A DNA stretch of 64,000 nucleotides. It comes from Oscillospiraceae bacterium. GTDB lineage: Bacteria > Bacillota > Clostridia > Saccharofermentanales > Saccharofermentanaceae. The position numbers and the translations under genes were made by a program. The stretch spans positions 1 to 64,000 of the forward strand of contig CADAIP010000005.1 of NCBI GenBank assembly GCA_902787975.1. Direction: 5' to 3'. Shown one piece after another: positions 43,720-52,316 of this stretch (its first letter is position 1; each line of letters opens with the position of its first letter). Under the pieces are notes generated by a model. It did not search any database, had not been told where the DNA came from, and worked only from the letters and a program-made list of their open reading frames with translations.

Positions 43720-44358
43720 ATGAGTACGGTAACATGGATAAAGTGCAAAACAGACAACTGTTATTTAGTCTCAAACGGAAAAGACGCATTCCTTGTTGAT
43801 ACCGGTAGTGCGGTTAGTTACGACAAGGTTTTGGAAGAATGCAGCAAGTACAACATGAAGCTGATCGTTCTGACGCATACGCATTTCGATCACGCCGAAA
43901 ACGCTGCGAAACTGTCGAAGCACTTTGGCATTCCGGTGGCATGTCATGAGGCGGATGTTGAGCTTTTCGATAGCTTCGACAAACAGCCGATGGAATCGTA
44001 CGGCATCGTCGGCAAAGTCGTGCTCGGCACGTCACTTAAGGTGTTGAGACAGACAAAAGTCGAGAAACCCGACAATCTCATTTTCATCAAGGACGGCGAC
44101 GATCTGTCGGCATATGGATTTGACGCAAAGATAATCGGACTTCCCGGTCACACCAAAGGTTCGATCGGTGTCGATGTCGAAGGAAAATATCTCATCGTCG
44201 GCGACGAACTTGATAACTGGATCAGCCCCGCGACGGGACATCTTTATAACGATCTTGATGCGATCAGGAAGAGTGCCGGGAAGATCGACGGGCTCGGTGA
44301 GAGAACCATTTACTATGGTCACGGCAAGCCGACAGGAAACAGATTTAAGCATTTTTAA
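43720..44358 (+). CDS. MBL-fold metallo-hydrolase
   Basis: A 212-residue metallo-beta-lactamase-fold protein. The metal site is THTHFDHAENA (His-X-His-X-Asp-His, about residues 52-58), with further ligands at GHTKGSIG and a final YYGHGKPT. Length and motif order fit the glyoxalase II-like branch. The substrate is not known. AAGGGGATATGG precedes the ATG. Confidence 0.9.
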   Translation: MSTVTWIKCKTDNCYLVSNGKDAFLVDTGSAVSYDKVLEECSKYNMKLIVLTHTHFDHAENAAKLSKHFGIPVACHEADVELFDSFDKQPMESYGIVGKVVLGTSLKVLRQTKVEKPDNLIFIKDGDDLSAYGFDAKIIGLPGHTKGSIGVDVEGKYLIVGDELDNWISPATGHLYNDLDAIRKSAGKIDGLGERTIYYGHGKPTGNRFKHF

Positions 44359-44362
44359 GACG

Positions 44363-44375
44363 GACACACCGTGTC
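44363..44375. promoter_or_regulatory. GACAC-ACC-GTGTC palindrome upstream of the second XRE gene
   Basis: A 13-base palindrome about 95 bases ahead of the XRE start and just after the MBL stop. Its GGACAC half-site also occurs near the operator-like region of the first XRE gene (10125-10130, 10162-10167). Confidence 0.4.
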
Positions 44376-44468
44376 TAAACCCCGAAAACACGGCAATTCC
44401 CGCTTTGTGTCGTGTTAATTTTGAGAGGATTATCATATCCTGACTCTATCCGGAAGGAGGCCCGAACT

Positions 44469-45584
44469 TTGGATCAGAAGAAAACAGGACAGTTCCTTAA
44501 GTCTTTGCGTAATGAAAAAGGACTTACTCAGGAGCAGCTGGCAAAGCAGTTCAATGTCAGCAACAGATCAGTCTCAAGATGGGAGACCGGAACAAATCTT
44601 CCGGACATCTCACTGCTGGTCGAGATTGCCGATTTCTACGATGTCGATGTAAGGGAGATCATAGACGGGGAGAGGAAAAGCGAGATGATGGATAAAGAGA
44701 CAAAAGAGGTCGCCGAGAAGATGGCGGTCTATGCAGGCAATGAAAAGGGACGTTTGTTAAGGGGTGTCCAGATAGCCGGAATTGCCGGTGTATGCGTGAC
44801 GCTGATAGCACTCGTGCTTCAGATAATCGCATATGACATTAATAATCCCGACTTAAAGAGATCATCGGCGATCTTAATGACATTCCTGGCATTTGTTGCG
44901 ATGTCGATAATCACCTTATATGTGACCGGCATTCTTAAGAGGATCTCCAAACACAGAAAACTTGTAATAGCCATAAGAGTGACCATTATCGTTCTGCTTT
45001 CTGTGGTGACGCATTACATAGTCGTGGGCTTTTTGCTGCTCGGCATGTTTGCCGCTATGTTCTACAGCGCAAAGATCAAAACCACAAACGATATTTCGGA
45101 TTACAACACGTATATCCATGACGGCAAACCAAACAGTGAATACACCATGGGCAAGCAGCCGATCTTCGATATCTTCCCGGAGACGATCGATGTTCCCGCA
45201 GATGATTTCCAGATCACTTACTACAACCCTTGGGATCCGCAGTATCTTGTCTACATGACGCTTGATTACGGCGACGCCTACGATGAGGAAATGGCAAGGC
45301 TTGAGGCGATCGGCATTGAGGAATACGAGGGCATCTATACCGTTACGGGCGAGCCTGAAGGCTACGATATCGTTGCGATGGATTCCGATGAATACAACGG
45401 TTTTGTCTATGCCATGATCCCCGAAAACAAGGATGGCAACACTAAGATCACCTACTGCGCGATCGTGTTCTGCAACTATTTCCTTGACCTGGATGTTCAC
45501 GAGTATATGAAGGAAGAATACCTGCTTCCGGGTTTTGATGCGACAGATGATAACCCCTATAGGAAGGAAATGATGGGCACCTGA
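44469..45584 (+). CDS. XRE-family regulator with membrane and soluble C-terminal domains
   Basis: A 371-residue protein. HTH_3 domain at about 5-60 (QLAKQFNVSNRSVSRWETG), a linker very like that of the 9551-10066 protein, then about four hydrophobic helices (about 100-205) and a Tyr/Asp-rich domain of 160 residues at the end. The start is the TTG at 44469, with GGAAGGAGG upstream and the same first residues (LDQKK) as the paralogue's MDQQK. Membrane-bound one-component sensor by architecture; ligand unknown. Confidence 0.85.
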   Translation: MDQKKTGQFLKSLRNEKGLTQEQLAKQFNVSNRSVSRWETGTNLPDISLLVEIADFYDVDVREIIDGERKSEMMDKETKEVAEKMAVYAGNEKGRLLRGVQIAGIAGVCVTLIALVLQIIAYDINNPDLKRSSAILMTFLAFVAMSIITLYVTGILKRISKHRKLVIAIRVTIIVLLSVVTHYIVVGFLLLGMFAAMFYSAKIKTTNDISDYNTYIHDGKPNSEYTMGKQPIFDIFPETIDVPADDFQITYYNPWDPQYLVYMTLDYGDAYDEEMARLEAIGIEEYEGIYTVTGEPEGYDIVAMDSDEYNGFVYAMIPENKDGNTKITYCAIVFCNYFLDLDVHEYMKEEYLLPGFDATDDNPYRKEMMGT

Positions 45585-45660
45585 AAAATAAATATAAGGT
45601 TTCACGCTTATAAATAAACGGTAAACAATCTCAAATTCTTATTACAATTTCGACCTCCCG

Positions 45661-45686
45661 CTTTTATAATCAAGTCATTATAAAAG
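45661..45686 (+). promoter_or_regulatory. perfect 10-bp inverted repeat over the cyclase promoter
   Basis: CTTTTATAAT (45661-45670) and ATTATAAAAG (45677-45686) are exactly complementary with a six-base spacer. A TATAAT lies in the left arm (45665-45670), with TTACAA 17 bases upstream as a possible -35. The right arm would be at the start of the transcript. Operator or 5' hairpin for the diguanylate cyclase gene. Confidence 0.55.
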
Positions 45687-45703
45687 GAAGTGCGGGAAGG
45701 ATC

Positions 45704-46876
45704 ATGTATTATGCCAGTATAGGAATAATATCGATAATCGTCCTTGTCCTCGTTAATTTCGAGGTGCTGGGCAATGGGAAGAGTTCATTTCCTAATGAAC
45801 TCCGTAATAAGTACCGCCAGTTTTTGATTGCCCTTATCGCATATTTCTTTGTAGATGCAATGTGGGGACTGCTATATGAACAAAGATGGGTAGTGGCTGC
45901 ATATATTGATACTATCCTGGTGTTCTCCTCGATGGTTCTGTCCGTATTATTCTGGACAAAGGCTGTGGTTGTATTTATCGGGAACAAAGGCAAGCAGACT
46001 AAATTATTTGTTTTTGGCGGATGGTTCATTTTCGGTTTTGAAATGGCAATCCTTACCGTTAATCTGTTTGTGCCGATCGTATTTACTTTTACCGCAGAGA
46101 AAGAGTATGTGGCACTTCCCGCAAGATATATCGCTTTGCTTATGCAGATGATAATGTTCTTAGGGACAGCAATCCATGCTTTTGCTGAATCGGCAAAAAC
46201 CGAGGGAATCAGTAAAGCTCATTACAGGACAGTAGGCTGCTCAGCAATCATTATGGCGGTCTTTATTGTTTTGCAGATGCTGTTCCCCTTCATGCCTTTG
46301 TATGCACTGGGATGCCTTTTTGCGACATGTACTATCCATTCATTTATTTACAGGGAAAAAGATATCGTGCACAAACGCGAGATGGAGAATGCCTCGAAGA
46401 AGGCTTACAGAGACGGTCTTACCGGAGTCAATAACAAGCTCGCTTATCTTGAATCATTGACGGAACTTGAAAAGCAGGCTAAAGATCACAGTTTTGAGGG
46501 ATACGGACTGGTCGTATTTGATCTTAACGGTCTGAAAGCAATTAACGATACCATGGGCCACGAAGCAGGCGACGAATATCTGAAGAAAGCCTGCAGACTA
46601 ATTTGCGAGCATTATAAACACAGTCCTGTTTACAGGATCGGCGGCGATGAATTCGTTGTAATCCTCACCGGAAGCGATTTCGATAACAGGGTATATCTCC
46701 AGACGCAGTTTGATAAGAAGATCGATGAGAATGTCGGCAACGACAGTCTCATAGTTTCCAGCGGAATGGCTGTTTTCGATCCTGAGATAGATGAAAGCTA
46801 CACTGAAGTATTTATCCGTGCCGATAAGAGGATGTACGAGCGCAAGATGGCGTTGAAGGCATTAACTGCTCAATAA
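45704..46876 (+). CDS. membrane diguanylate cyclase (GGDEF)
   Basis: A 390-residue protein with about six to seven N-terminal helices (about 1-215) and a GGDEF domain (about 230-390). The active site is RIGGDEFVVIL, with GGDEF at residues 313-317 intact, so synthesis of cyclic di-GMP is expected. DGLTGVNNKLAY marks the start of the domain. No classic RxxD inhibitory site is obvious. GGAAGG lies ahead of the ATG. A perfect palindrome at its promoter suggests regulation. Confidence 0.93.
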   Translation: MYYASIGIISIIVLVLVNFEVLGNGKSSFPNELRNKYRQFLIALIAYFFVDAMWGLLYEQRWVVAAYIDTILVFSSMVLSVLFWTKAVVVFIGNKGKQTKLFVFGGWFIFGFEMAILTVNLFVPIVFTFTAEKEYVALPARYIALLMQMIMFLGTAIHAFAESAKTEGISKAHYRTVGCSAIIMAVFIVLQMLFPFMPLYALGCLFATCTIHSFIYREKDIVHKREMENASKKAYRDGLTGVNNKLAYLESLTELEKQAKDHSFEGYGLVVFDLNGLKAINDTMGHEAGDEYLKKACRLICEHYKHSPVYRIGGDEFVVILTGSDFDNRVYLQTQFDKKIDENVGNDSLIVSSGMAVFDPEIDESYTEVFIRADKRMYERKMALKALTAQ

Positions 46877-46976
46877 CATCAAAACATTAATAAAAACCAA
46901 AGATAAATTGAATATTTCGCCCCGCTGTTGTTGATAAAATGGAACCATCAGATAAAACTTTCAGCGAGGTGTTTTT

Positions 46977-47711
46977 ATGCTCGATCTCAAGGGGAAATGG
47001 GTCCTGATAACAGGTGCTTCACGCGGCCTCGGAAGACTTGCCGCAAAGCTCATGGCAGAGCAGGGCTGCAATCTCATCCTGCAATCAAGAAGCGTGGATC
47101 ACACTTTATTTCTCGAAGAGGAAGTTAAGGCTTTGGGCGTTAAGTGTCATTCCTTTGAAGCTGATCTTAACGATATCCCGTCGGTAATGAAGATGCTCTC
47201 TGACATTGACGCACTCGGTGTCGATGTTGACGTTGTTCTCAACAATGCAGGTCTTCAGATCGCATACAGACCTGAGTACTGTGTGACACCTCCGGAAGAT
47301 TTCTCGGTCAGTTTCAATGTCAACACAATTGCTCCTGCGATGATCTGCTATCACTATCTTCCCGGGATGCTCGAAAAGGGTTTCGGTCGCATCGTAAACA
47401 CCACTAGCGGCATCGACAAAGAACCTGAGCAGGCAGGATATTCGGCAGCGAAGGCAGCACTCGACAAGATAACGAAAGACATGGCTTCGAGACTTGGCGG
47501 AACAGGTGTAACAATGAACCTTACCGATCCCGGCTGGTGCAGGACGGACCTCGGCGGCCCCAATGTCCCCAACGCACCCGAGAGCGCGATCCCCGGAGTA
47601 GTCGTCGGAGCATTTGTGGATAATGATGTAAACGGTCAGATTTTCCGCGCACAGGAGTTCTCCGGAATGAGTCTTGAAGACGCGGTCGCAAAAGCTAATT
47701 CAATTAATTAA
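46977..47711 (+). CDS. SDR family oxidoreductase
   Basis: A 244-residue short-chain dehydrogenase. The NAD(P) motif is TGASRGLGR (about 12-20), VVLNNAGLQ follows the NNAG pattern, and the catalytic TTSG with YSAAK (Tyr-X3-Lys) is present. The residue pattern after beta2 (SRS) favours NADPH. It lies 15 bases before the alcohol dehydrogenase gene and may share a role in carbonyl reduction. Substrate unknown. Confidence 0.9.
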   Translation: MLDLKGKWVLITGASRGLGRLAAKLMAEQGCNLILQSRSVDHTLFLEEEVKALGVKCHSFEADLNDIPSVMKMLSDIDALGVDVDVVLNNAGLQIAYRPEYCVTPPEDFSVSFNVNTIAPAMICYHYLPGMLEKGFGRIVNTTSGIDKEPEQAGYSAAKAALDKITKDMASRLGGTGVTMNLTDPGWCRTDLGGPNVPNAPESAIPGVVVGAFVDNDVNGQIFRAQEFSGMSLEDAVAKANSIN

Positions 47712-47726
47712 GCAAAGGAGATACGC

Positions 47727-48878
47727 ATGGAAAATTTCACCTTCTATTCACCTACGAAATTCGTATTCGGCAAGGGCACAGAGAATGAAGCAGGAAAGCT
47801 CATCAAGGCATTTGGCGGAAGCCGTGTACTCATCCATTACGGCGGCGGAAGCGTTGTCCGTTCAGGCCTTTTAGACCGTGTAAAAGCTTCTCTTGAGGCG
47901 GAAGATCTTGATTATGTCGAACTCGGCGGAGTTAAGCCCAATCCGAGAAGCGGACTCGTATATGAAGGTATAGATCTCGTAAGAAGAAACGGCATCGACT
48001 TTATCCTTGCAGTAGGCGGCGGAAGCGCGATCGATTCTTCCAAGGCCATTGCAGCCGGCTCTGTTTACGAAGGTGATTTCTGGGACTTTTACTGTGGCAA
48101 GCCCATTCTCAAGGCACTGCCCGTAGGTACGGTTCTTACTATCGCAGCAGCAGGCAGCGAAGGTTCCGGCGATTCCGTAATCACAAAAGAAGAGGGCATG
48201 TTCAAAAGAGGCGCGAGCGGCGAAGGCATAAGACCCAGGTTCAGCATCCTTAATCCTGAACTTACTGAGACGCTTCCTCCATACCAGACAGCATGCGGCA
48301 TCACGGACATCATGGCTCACCTCTATGAGCGATATCTTACAAACTCTAAAGACGTTGAAGTAACCGACCGTCTGATCGAAGCTCTTCTCATCACCATGAA
48401 GAACGAAGGTCCCAAGGTTATCGCTGATCCCAACAACTATGAAGCAAGAGCAAACATCATGTGGGCAGGCACAATGGCACATACAAATTCATGCGGTGTC
48501 GGCCGTTCACAGGACTGGAACAGCCACAACATCGAGCACGAGTTATCTGCTCTCTACGACTGCGCTCACGGTGCAGGCCTCGCAGTAACAATGCCCGCTG
48601 TTTTCAAGTATGTAATGAAGCATGACGAAGCGCGTTTTGCCCAGGTTGCAAAAAGAGTCTGGGGTGTCGATACGGCAGAAGAAGGAATCGAAGCTTTCAG
48701 GTCTTTCCTGATCTCGATCGGCATGCCTTCCACACTGGGTGAGCTCGGCGGAAAAGAAGAGGATATCCCGACGCTCGTCAAAAACCTCTGTTACGGCGAC
48801 GGGCGCGACGGCACGATATCAGGCTTTGTCACTCTCAATGAAGATGACTGTACGAAGATATACAAGAACATGATCTGA
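47727..48878 (+). CDS. iron-containing alcohol dehydrogenase (YqhD/BdhA-like)
   Basis: A 383-residue group III dehydrogenase. The N-terminal part has YGGGSVVRSG and VGGGSAIDSSKAIA for NAD(P) binding. The metal site is ITDIMAHLYERY (Asp, His) and, further on, IEHELSALYDCAHGAGLA with two more His. NADPH-dependent aldehyde or butanol-type dehydrogenases are the nearest group. AAAGGAG precedes the ATG. It ends with a good terminator. Probably used for redox balance in fermentation. Confidence 0.93.
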   Translation: MENFTFYSPTKFVFGKGTENEAGKLIKAFGGSRVLIHYGGGSVVRSGLLDRVKASLEAEDLDYVELGGVKPNPRSGLVYEGIDLVRRNGIDFILAVGGGSAIDSSKAIAAGSVYEGDFWDFYCGKPILKALPVGTVLTIAAAGSEGSGDSVITKEEGMFKRGASGEGIRPRFSILNPELTETLPPYQTACGITDIMAHLYERYLTNSKDVEVTDRLIEALLITMKNEGPKVIADPNNYEARANIMWAGTMAHTNSCGVGRSQDWNSHNIEHELSALYDCAHGAGLAVTMPAVFKYVMKHDEARFAQVAKRVWGVDTAEEGIEAFRSFLISIGMPSTLGELGGKEEDIPTLVKNLCYGDGRDGTISGFVTLNEDDCTKIYKNMI

Positions 48879-48884
48879 TCTATG

Positions 48885-48907
48885 GGGTGCCGCATGGCAC
48901 CCTTTTT
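48885..48907 (+). terminator. intrinsic terminator after the alcohol dehydrogenase gene
   Basis: GGGTGCC (48885-48891) pairs with GGCACCC (48896-48902) with a four-base loop and a run of T. Confidence 0.9.
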
Positions 48908-48980
48908 AGTTGAACAGGTTTTTGCTTCAAATAATTGCAGAACGGCTATAATAATAAAAAACGCTAAAGGAGGAACGGTC

Positions 48981-49502
48981 ATGAGCAAAATCGATATTCA
49001 AAAGGTAAGCATTATTGAACTTGAAGTTGATGCCATTGTAAATGCAGCCAATACAGCCCTTCAGCATGGCGGCGGAGTATGCGGCGTGATATTCGACGCA
49101 GCCGGTGAGAGAGAGCTCCAGGCAGCATGCAATAAGTTCGGACATTGCAATACGGGCAATGCAATTATAACTCCCGGATTTAAGCTTCCTGCCAAGTACG
49201 TCATCCATGCGGTCGGCCCCATCTGGCGCGGCGGCTACGATAACGAACCCAAGTTCCTTTACAGCGCATATACGCAGGCACTTACCCTGGCAAAAGAGAA
49301 CGACCTGCACTCCATAGCTTTCCCGCTGATCTCAGCAGGCATCTACGGTTATCCGCAGGATCAGGCCTGGCGGAAAGCGCTTCAGGCGTGTCACGATTTT
49401 ATCGAAGCGAACGGCGATTATGAGATCGATATCATTTTCGCAGTGATAGATGACGATATAATGAACAAAGGCCTTAAGGCGAGGGCTGAACTTAATATCT
49501 AA
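48981..49502 (+). CDS. macro-domain protein (ADP-ribose hydrolase-like)
   Basis: A 173-residue protein consisting of one macro domain. DAIVNAANTALQHGGGVCGVIFDAAG is the ADP-ribose-binding region of MacroD/YmdB-type enzymes, and AFPLISAGIYGYPQDQA is the second conserved loop. Likely removes ADP-ribose from proteins or deacetylates O-acetyl-ADP-ribose. The start at 48981 is fixed by AAAGGAGG. No ADP-ribosyltransferase or sirtuin gene is nearby. Confidence 0.92.
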   Translation: MSKIDIQKVSIIELEVDAIVNAANTALQHGGGVCGVIFDAAGERELQAACNKFGHCNTGNAIITPGFKLPAKYVIHAVGPIWRGGYDNEPKFLYSAYTQALTLAKENDLHSIAFPLISAGIYGYPQDQAWRKALQACHDFIEANGDYEIDIIFAVIDDDIMNKGLKARAELNI

Positions 49503-49562
49503 TAACGGCAAGTTTTGGTAAAATATGACCTGATCTGATTTTAACGGAGAGGTGACCTTAAA

Positions 49563-50480
49563 GTGTATTTCCTGATTGAAGATTCGTTGAGAGCTGTGTC
49601 GCGCGAAGATCTGAAGGGCGCGAAAAGCCAGTTTGTCGCAGTCATGAATTCTGAAGAGTGGCAGAAGACCAAAGATACTTTCGAGATGGGAATCGATATC
49701 GATTTCGGCATGGATGATATTTTTCTTACCAAAGCAGAAGTCAACTACGATTCTCTTACAGGTACATTTGCCATTCCCGACAGAAATAATCCTTCTGCAG
49801 ATGACATGAAATTCGCTTTTGCAATGGACGAAAAGGGAATAGTTTTCATTGATGACACAGGCACCGCAGAAAAGATCATCAACGGCGTCCGCCATACCAA
49901 GAAGTGGAAGATCCCGAGCCTTGAGAGATTCCTTTATGACTTCCTGGACCAGATAGTTAAAGACGACTTGAGGCTCATGGAAAACTATGAGACCGAGCTT
50001 GATTCAATGGAACAGGCGATCATAGACGGCGACGAGGATCTGCCGTCAGGACGTCTGAACGATATCAGAAACGACATCCGTTACCTGCGCATCCACTACG
50101 ACCAGCTTATGGATCTTGCTGCAGAGCTTCAGGAAAACGAGAACGGATTCTTTGAGATTGAGAATCTAAGATATTTCAGATTATTCATCGACCGCGCTGC
50201 AAGACTTCACGATACGGCTTCTTCCTTGCGTGATTACACTATGCAGCTTCGAGACCTTTATAAGGCACAGCTCGACATCAAGCAGAACCGCATCATGACG
50301 GTGCTCACTGTCGTTACGACAATCTTCATGCCGCTTACTCTCATCGCAGGCTGGTATGGAATGAACTTCCGTGTCATGCCCGAACTTAACTGGGAGTGGA
50401 GCTACCCGGTAGTAATCGCAGTCAGTATCGCCATCGTTATCGGAAGTCTCCTGTTCTTCAAAAAGAAGAAGTGGCTCTGA
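49563..50480 (+). CDS. corA: CorA-type divalent cation transporter
   Basis: A 305-residue membrane protein with a long cytoplasmic N-terminal part, a helical stalk, and two C-terminal helices. The YGMNF motif between them (about residues 269-273) is the selectivity signature; a Lys-rich tail follows. It probably carries Mg2+, Co2+ or another divalent cation. GTG start at 49563 with GGAGAGG upstream. Together with mgtE it gives a second magnesium route. The methyltransferase start follows within two bases. Confidence 0.92.
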   Translation: MYFLIEDSLRAVSREDLKGAKSQFVAVMNSEEWQKTKDTFEMGIDIDFGMDDIFLTKAEVNYDSLTGTFAIPDRNNPSADDMKFAFAMDEKGIVFIDDTGTAEKIINGVRHTKKWKIPSLERFLYDFLDQIVKDDLRLMENYETELDSMEQAIIDGDEDLPSGRLNDIRNDIRYLRIHYDQLMDLAAELQENENGFFEIENLRYFRLFIDRAARLHDTASSLRDYTMQLRDLYKAQLDIKQNRIMTVLTVVTTIFMPLTLIAGWYGMNFRVMPELNWEWSYPVVIAVSIAIVIGSLLFFKKKKWL

Positions 50481-50481
50481 G

Positions 50482-51111
50482 GTGGCTAATCCGTTTATAG
50501 CATTATCAAACAGGATCTCATGCGCGCTCGACAACAAGCGTGACCTTAAGATATGCGGCGAGAAACTCGGCGTATTTGTTCCATCTCCTTTTGACCAGGA
50601 AGTAGGTGCGACAGGCTGCCAGTCGGCGCCCTATAAGGGACTTGATGTCGTGCTGGAAGACCTAAGACTCTCATCTGACGATTCATTTATCGACATCGGC
50701 TGCGGCAAAGGCCGTGTTCTTGCTTATCTTGTCGGCAAAGGCGTTCCGTGCAAATTAACGGGCATTGAGATAAATCCCGAGGTAGCATCTGTCGCAGACC
50801 GCTGGACGAAAAGATACCGCAATATTGAGATCGTGGAAGGCGATGCTTTCGGCCTGGATTACAACGACTACACGGTACTCTTCATGTACCGTCCGATGGA
50901 GAGCGACGTGTTCAAAGGCTTTGTAAATCTTCTCGAAATGACGCTCACACATCCCGTAAAGTTTTACTACTATGCCGACGGCCAGAGCGGCTACTATCTG
51001 AATGAAAGACCGGGGTGGGATCTTATGAGACGCGAGGAGTTGCATTCCGCGCGCGGGTTTTATATTCATAAGGTGCCGCAGCGGTTTTCGGTGTGGCAGT
51101 ACACGCCCTGA
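50482..51111 (+). CDS. class I SAM-dependent methyltransferase-like protein
   Basis: A 209-residue protein. The SAM motif I is IDIGCGKGRVLAYLVG (about 69-84), followed by GIEINPEV and EGDAF. Typical methyltransferase core with a relatively long C-terminal end. GTG start at 50482, two bases after the corA stop, so translation is coupled. The methyl acceptor is unknown. Confidence 0.85.
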   Translation: MANPFIALSNRISCALDNKRDLKICGEKLGVFVPSPFDQEVGATGCQSAPYKGLDVVLEDLRLSSDDSFIDIGCGKGRVLAYLVGKGVPCKLTGIEINPEVASVADRWTKRYRNIEIVEGDAFGLDYNDYTVLFMYRPMESDVFKGFVNLLEMTLTHPVKFYYYADGQSGYYLNERPGWDLMRREELHSARGFYIHKVPQRFSVWQYTP

Positions 51112-51212
51112 TTCTTATCACAGCAGACAGCATTTTTCATACGGCGCTTTATCACACCACATTTGTTATAATTAACATGTCGGCAGCGGCTCAATGATAT
51201 GGGGAGAAATTA

Positions 51213-52316
51213 ATGCGGCTTCGCAGAAAACTGTTTTCGAGCAAGGACCCGTATGACTGCGCTAAACAGCAGTTGTTTATTGACGCGTGCAAAGAAAACT
51301 TTGACTACCTGATCACGCACTGCGATGACTACAAAAAGATCTGCGAAGGTCTTAACATCCATTCTTCAGAAGACATTAAGAGCGCAGAAGACATACCGTT
51401 CATTCCGACCATGCTTATGAAGCAGCATGATTTCAGGTCGGGAAGTTATATGATAATGGCGACTTCGTCCGGCACGAGCGGCAAGATGAGTCACATCAGA
51501 TTTGCTTTCGGCGATCTGTGGTCGGCATTGAAGATGTCCATAAGAGTCACGAGATATCACGGCATCATGACCGCAAAGCCCTGCCGCTACATCGTCATGG
51601 GATATAAGCCGCACAGGTCGAATAAAACAGCGGTCGCAAAGACGGCATATCTTACTACTTTCCTGGCTCCCGCATTAAGCCGCAAATTTATCCTGAAGCA
51701 TACGCCGGACGGATATAAACCTGATTTTGAGAGCATCGTTGAAGCGCTCAAAAAATATGAGAAGGGCAAGGCTCCCGTGCGCTTCATGGGCTTTCCCTCG
51801 TACACGTTTTTCCTGTTCAGACTCCTCGAAGAAAGAGGGCTTTCATTTAAGCTTCCCAAGGGCTCAAAGGTCATGCTCGGAGGCGGATGGAAGCAGTTCT
51901 ACCAGGAGGCTGCAGACAAGGAAACGTTTTATAAACTTGCAAAGAAAACCCTCGATATCGATGAGGAAAACATCGTGGAATTTTTCGGTGCGGTAGAGCA
52001 TCCGATACTTTACACGGACTGTTCGCACCATCATTTCCACGTGCCCGTTTACAGCAAGATCGTCATTAGAGATCCGGATACATTAGAGCCAATCGGCATG
52101 GAGAAAACGGGACTTGTAAACCTTATATCGCCGCTTTGCAAAGCCACTCCGATATTGTCCGTAATGACCGATGATCTGGGCATCCTCCACGACGGGTCGA
52201 ACTGTCCGTGCGGCGTTAAGTCGCCTTATCTGGAGATCGTTGGACGCGTTGCTCCCGATGACATCAAGACATGTGCGGCAGGCGCTGCGGATATTCTCAA
52301 GGGGGTGAAGGTATGA
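51213..52316 (+). CDS. LuxE-like acyl-protein synthetase
   Basis: A 367-residue protein of the LuxE family, an adenylate-forming acyl-protein synthetase. SSGTSGKMSHIRF (about 86-98) is the AMP-binding signature; MGFPSYTFFLFRL and GGGWKQFYQ follow. EFFGAVEHPILYTDC and YLEIVGRVAPDD lie near the C-terminus. Like LuxE of luminous bacteria it would activate fatty acids with ATP and load them on itself for reduction. A TATAAT lies about 45 bases upstream. Its stop overlaps the LuxC-like start (ATGA). Confidence 0.85.
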   Translation: MRLRRKLFSSKDPYDCAKQQLFIDACKENFDYLITHCDDYKKICEGLNIHSSEDIKSAEDIPFIPTMLMKQHDFRSGSYMIMATSSGTSGKMSHIRFAFGDLWSALKMSIRVTRYHGIMTAKPCRYIVMGYKPHRSNKTAVAKTAYLTTFLAPALSRKFILKHTPDGYKPDFESIVEALKKYEKGKAPVRFMGFPSYTFFLFRLLEERGLSFKLPKGSKVMLGGGWKQFYQEAADKETFYKLAKKTLDIDEENIVEFFGAVEHPILYTDCSHHHFHVPVYSKIVIRDPDTLEPIGMEKTGLVNLISPLCKATPILSVMTDDLGILHDGSNCPCGVKSPYLEIVGRVAPDDIKTCAAGAADILKGVKV

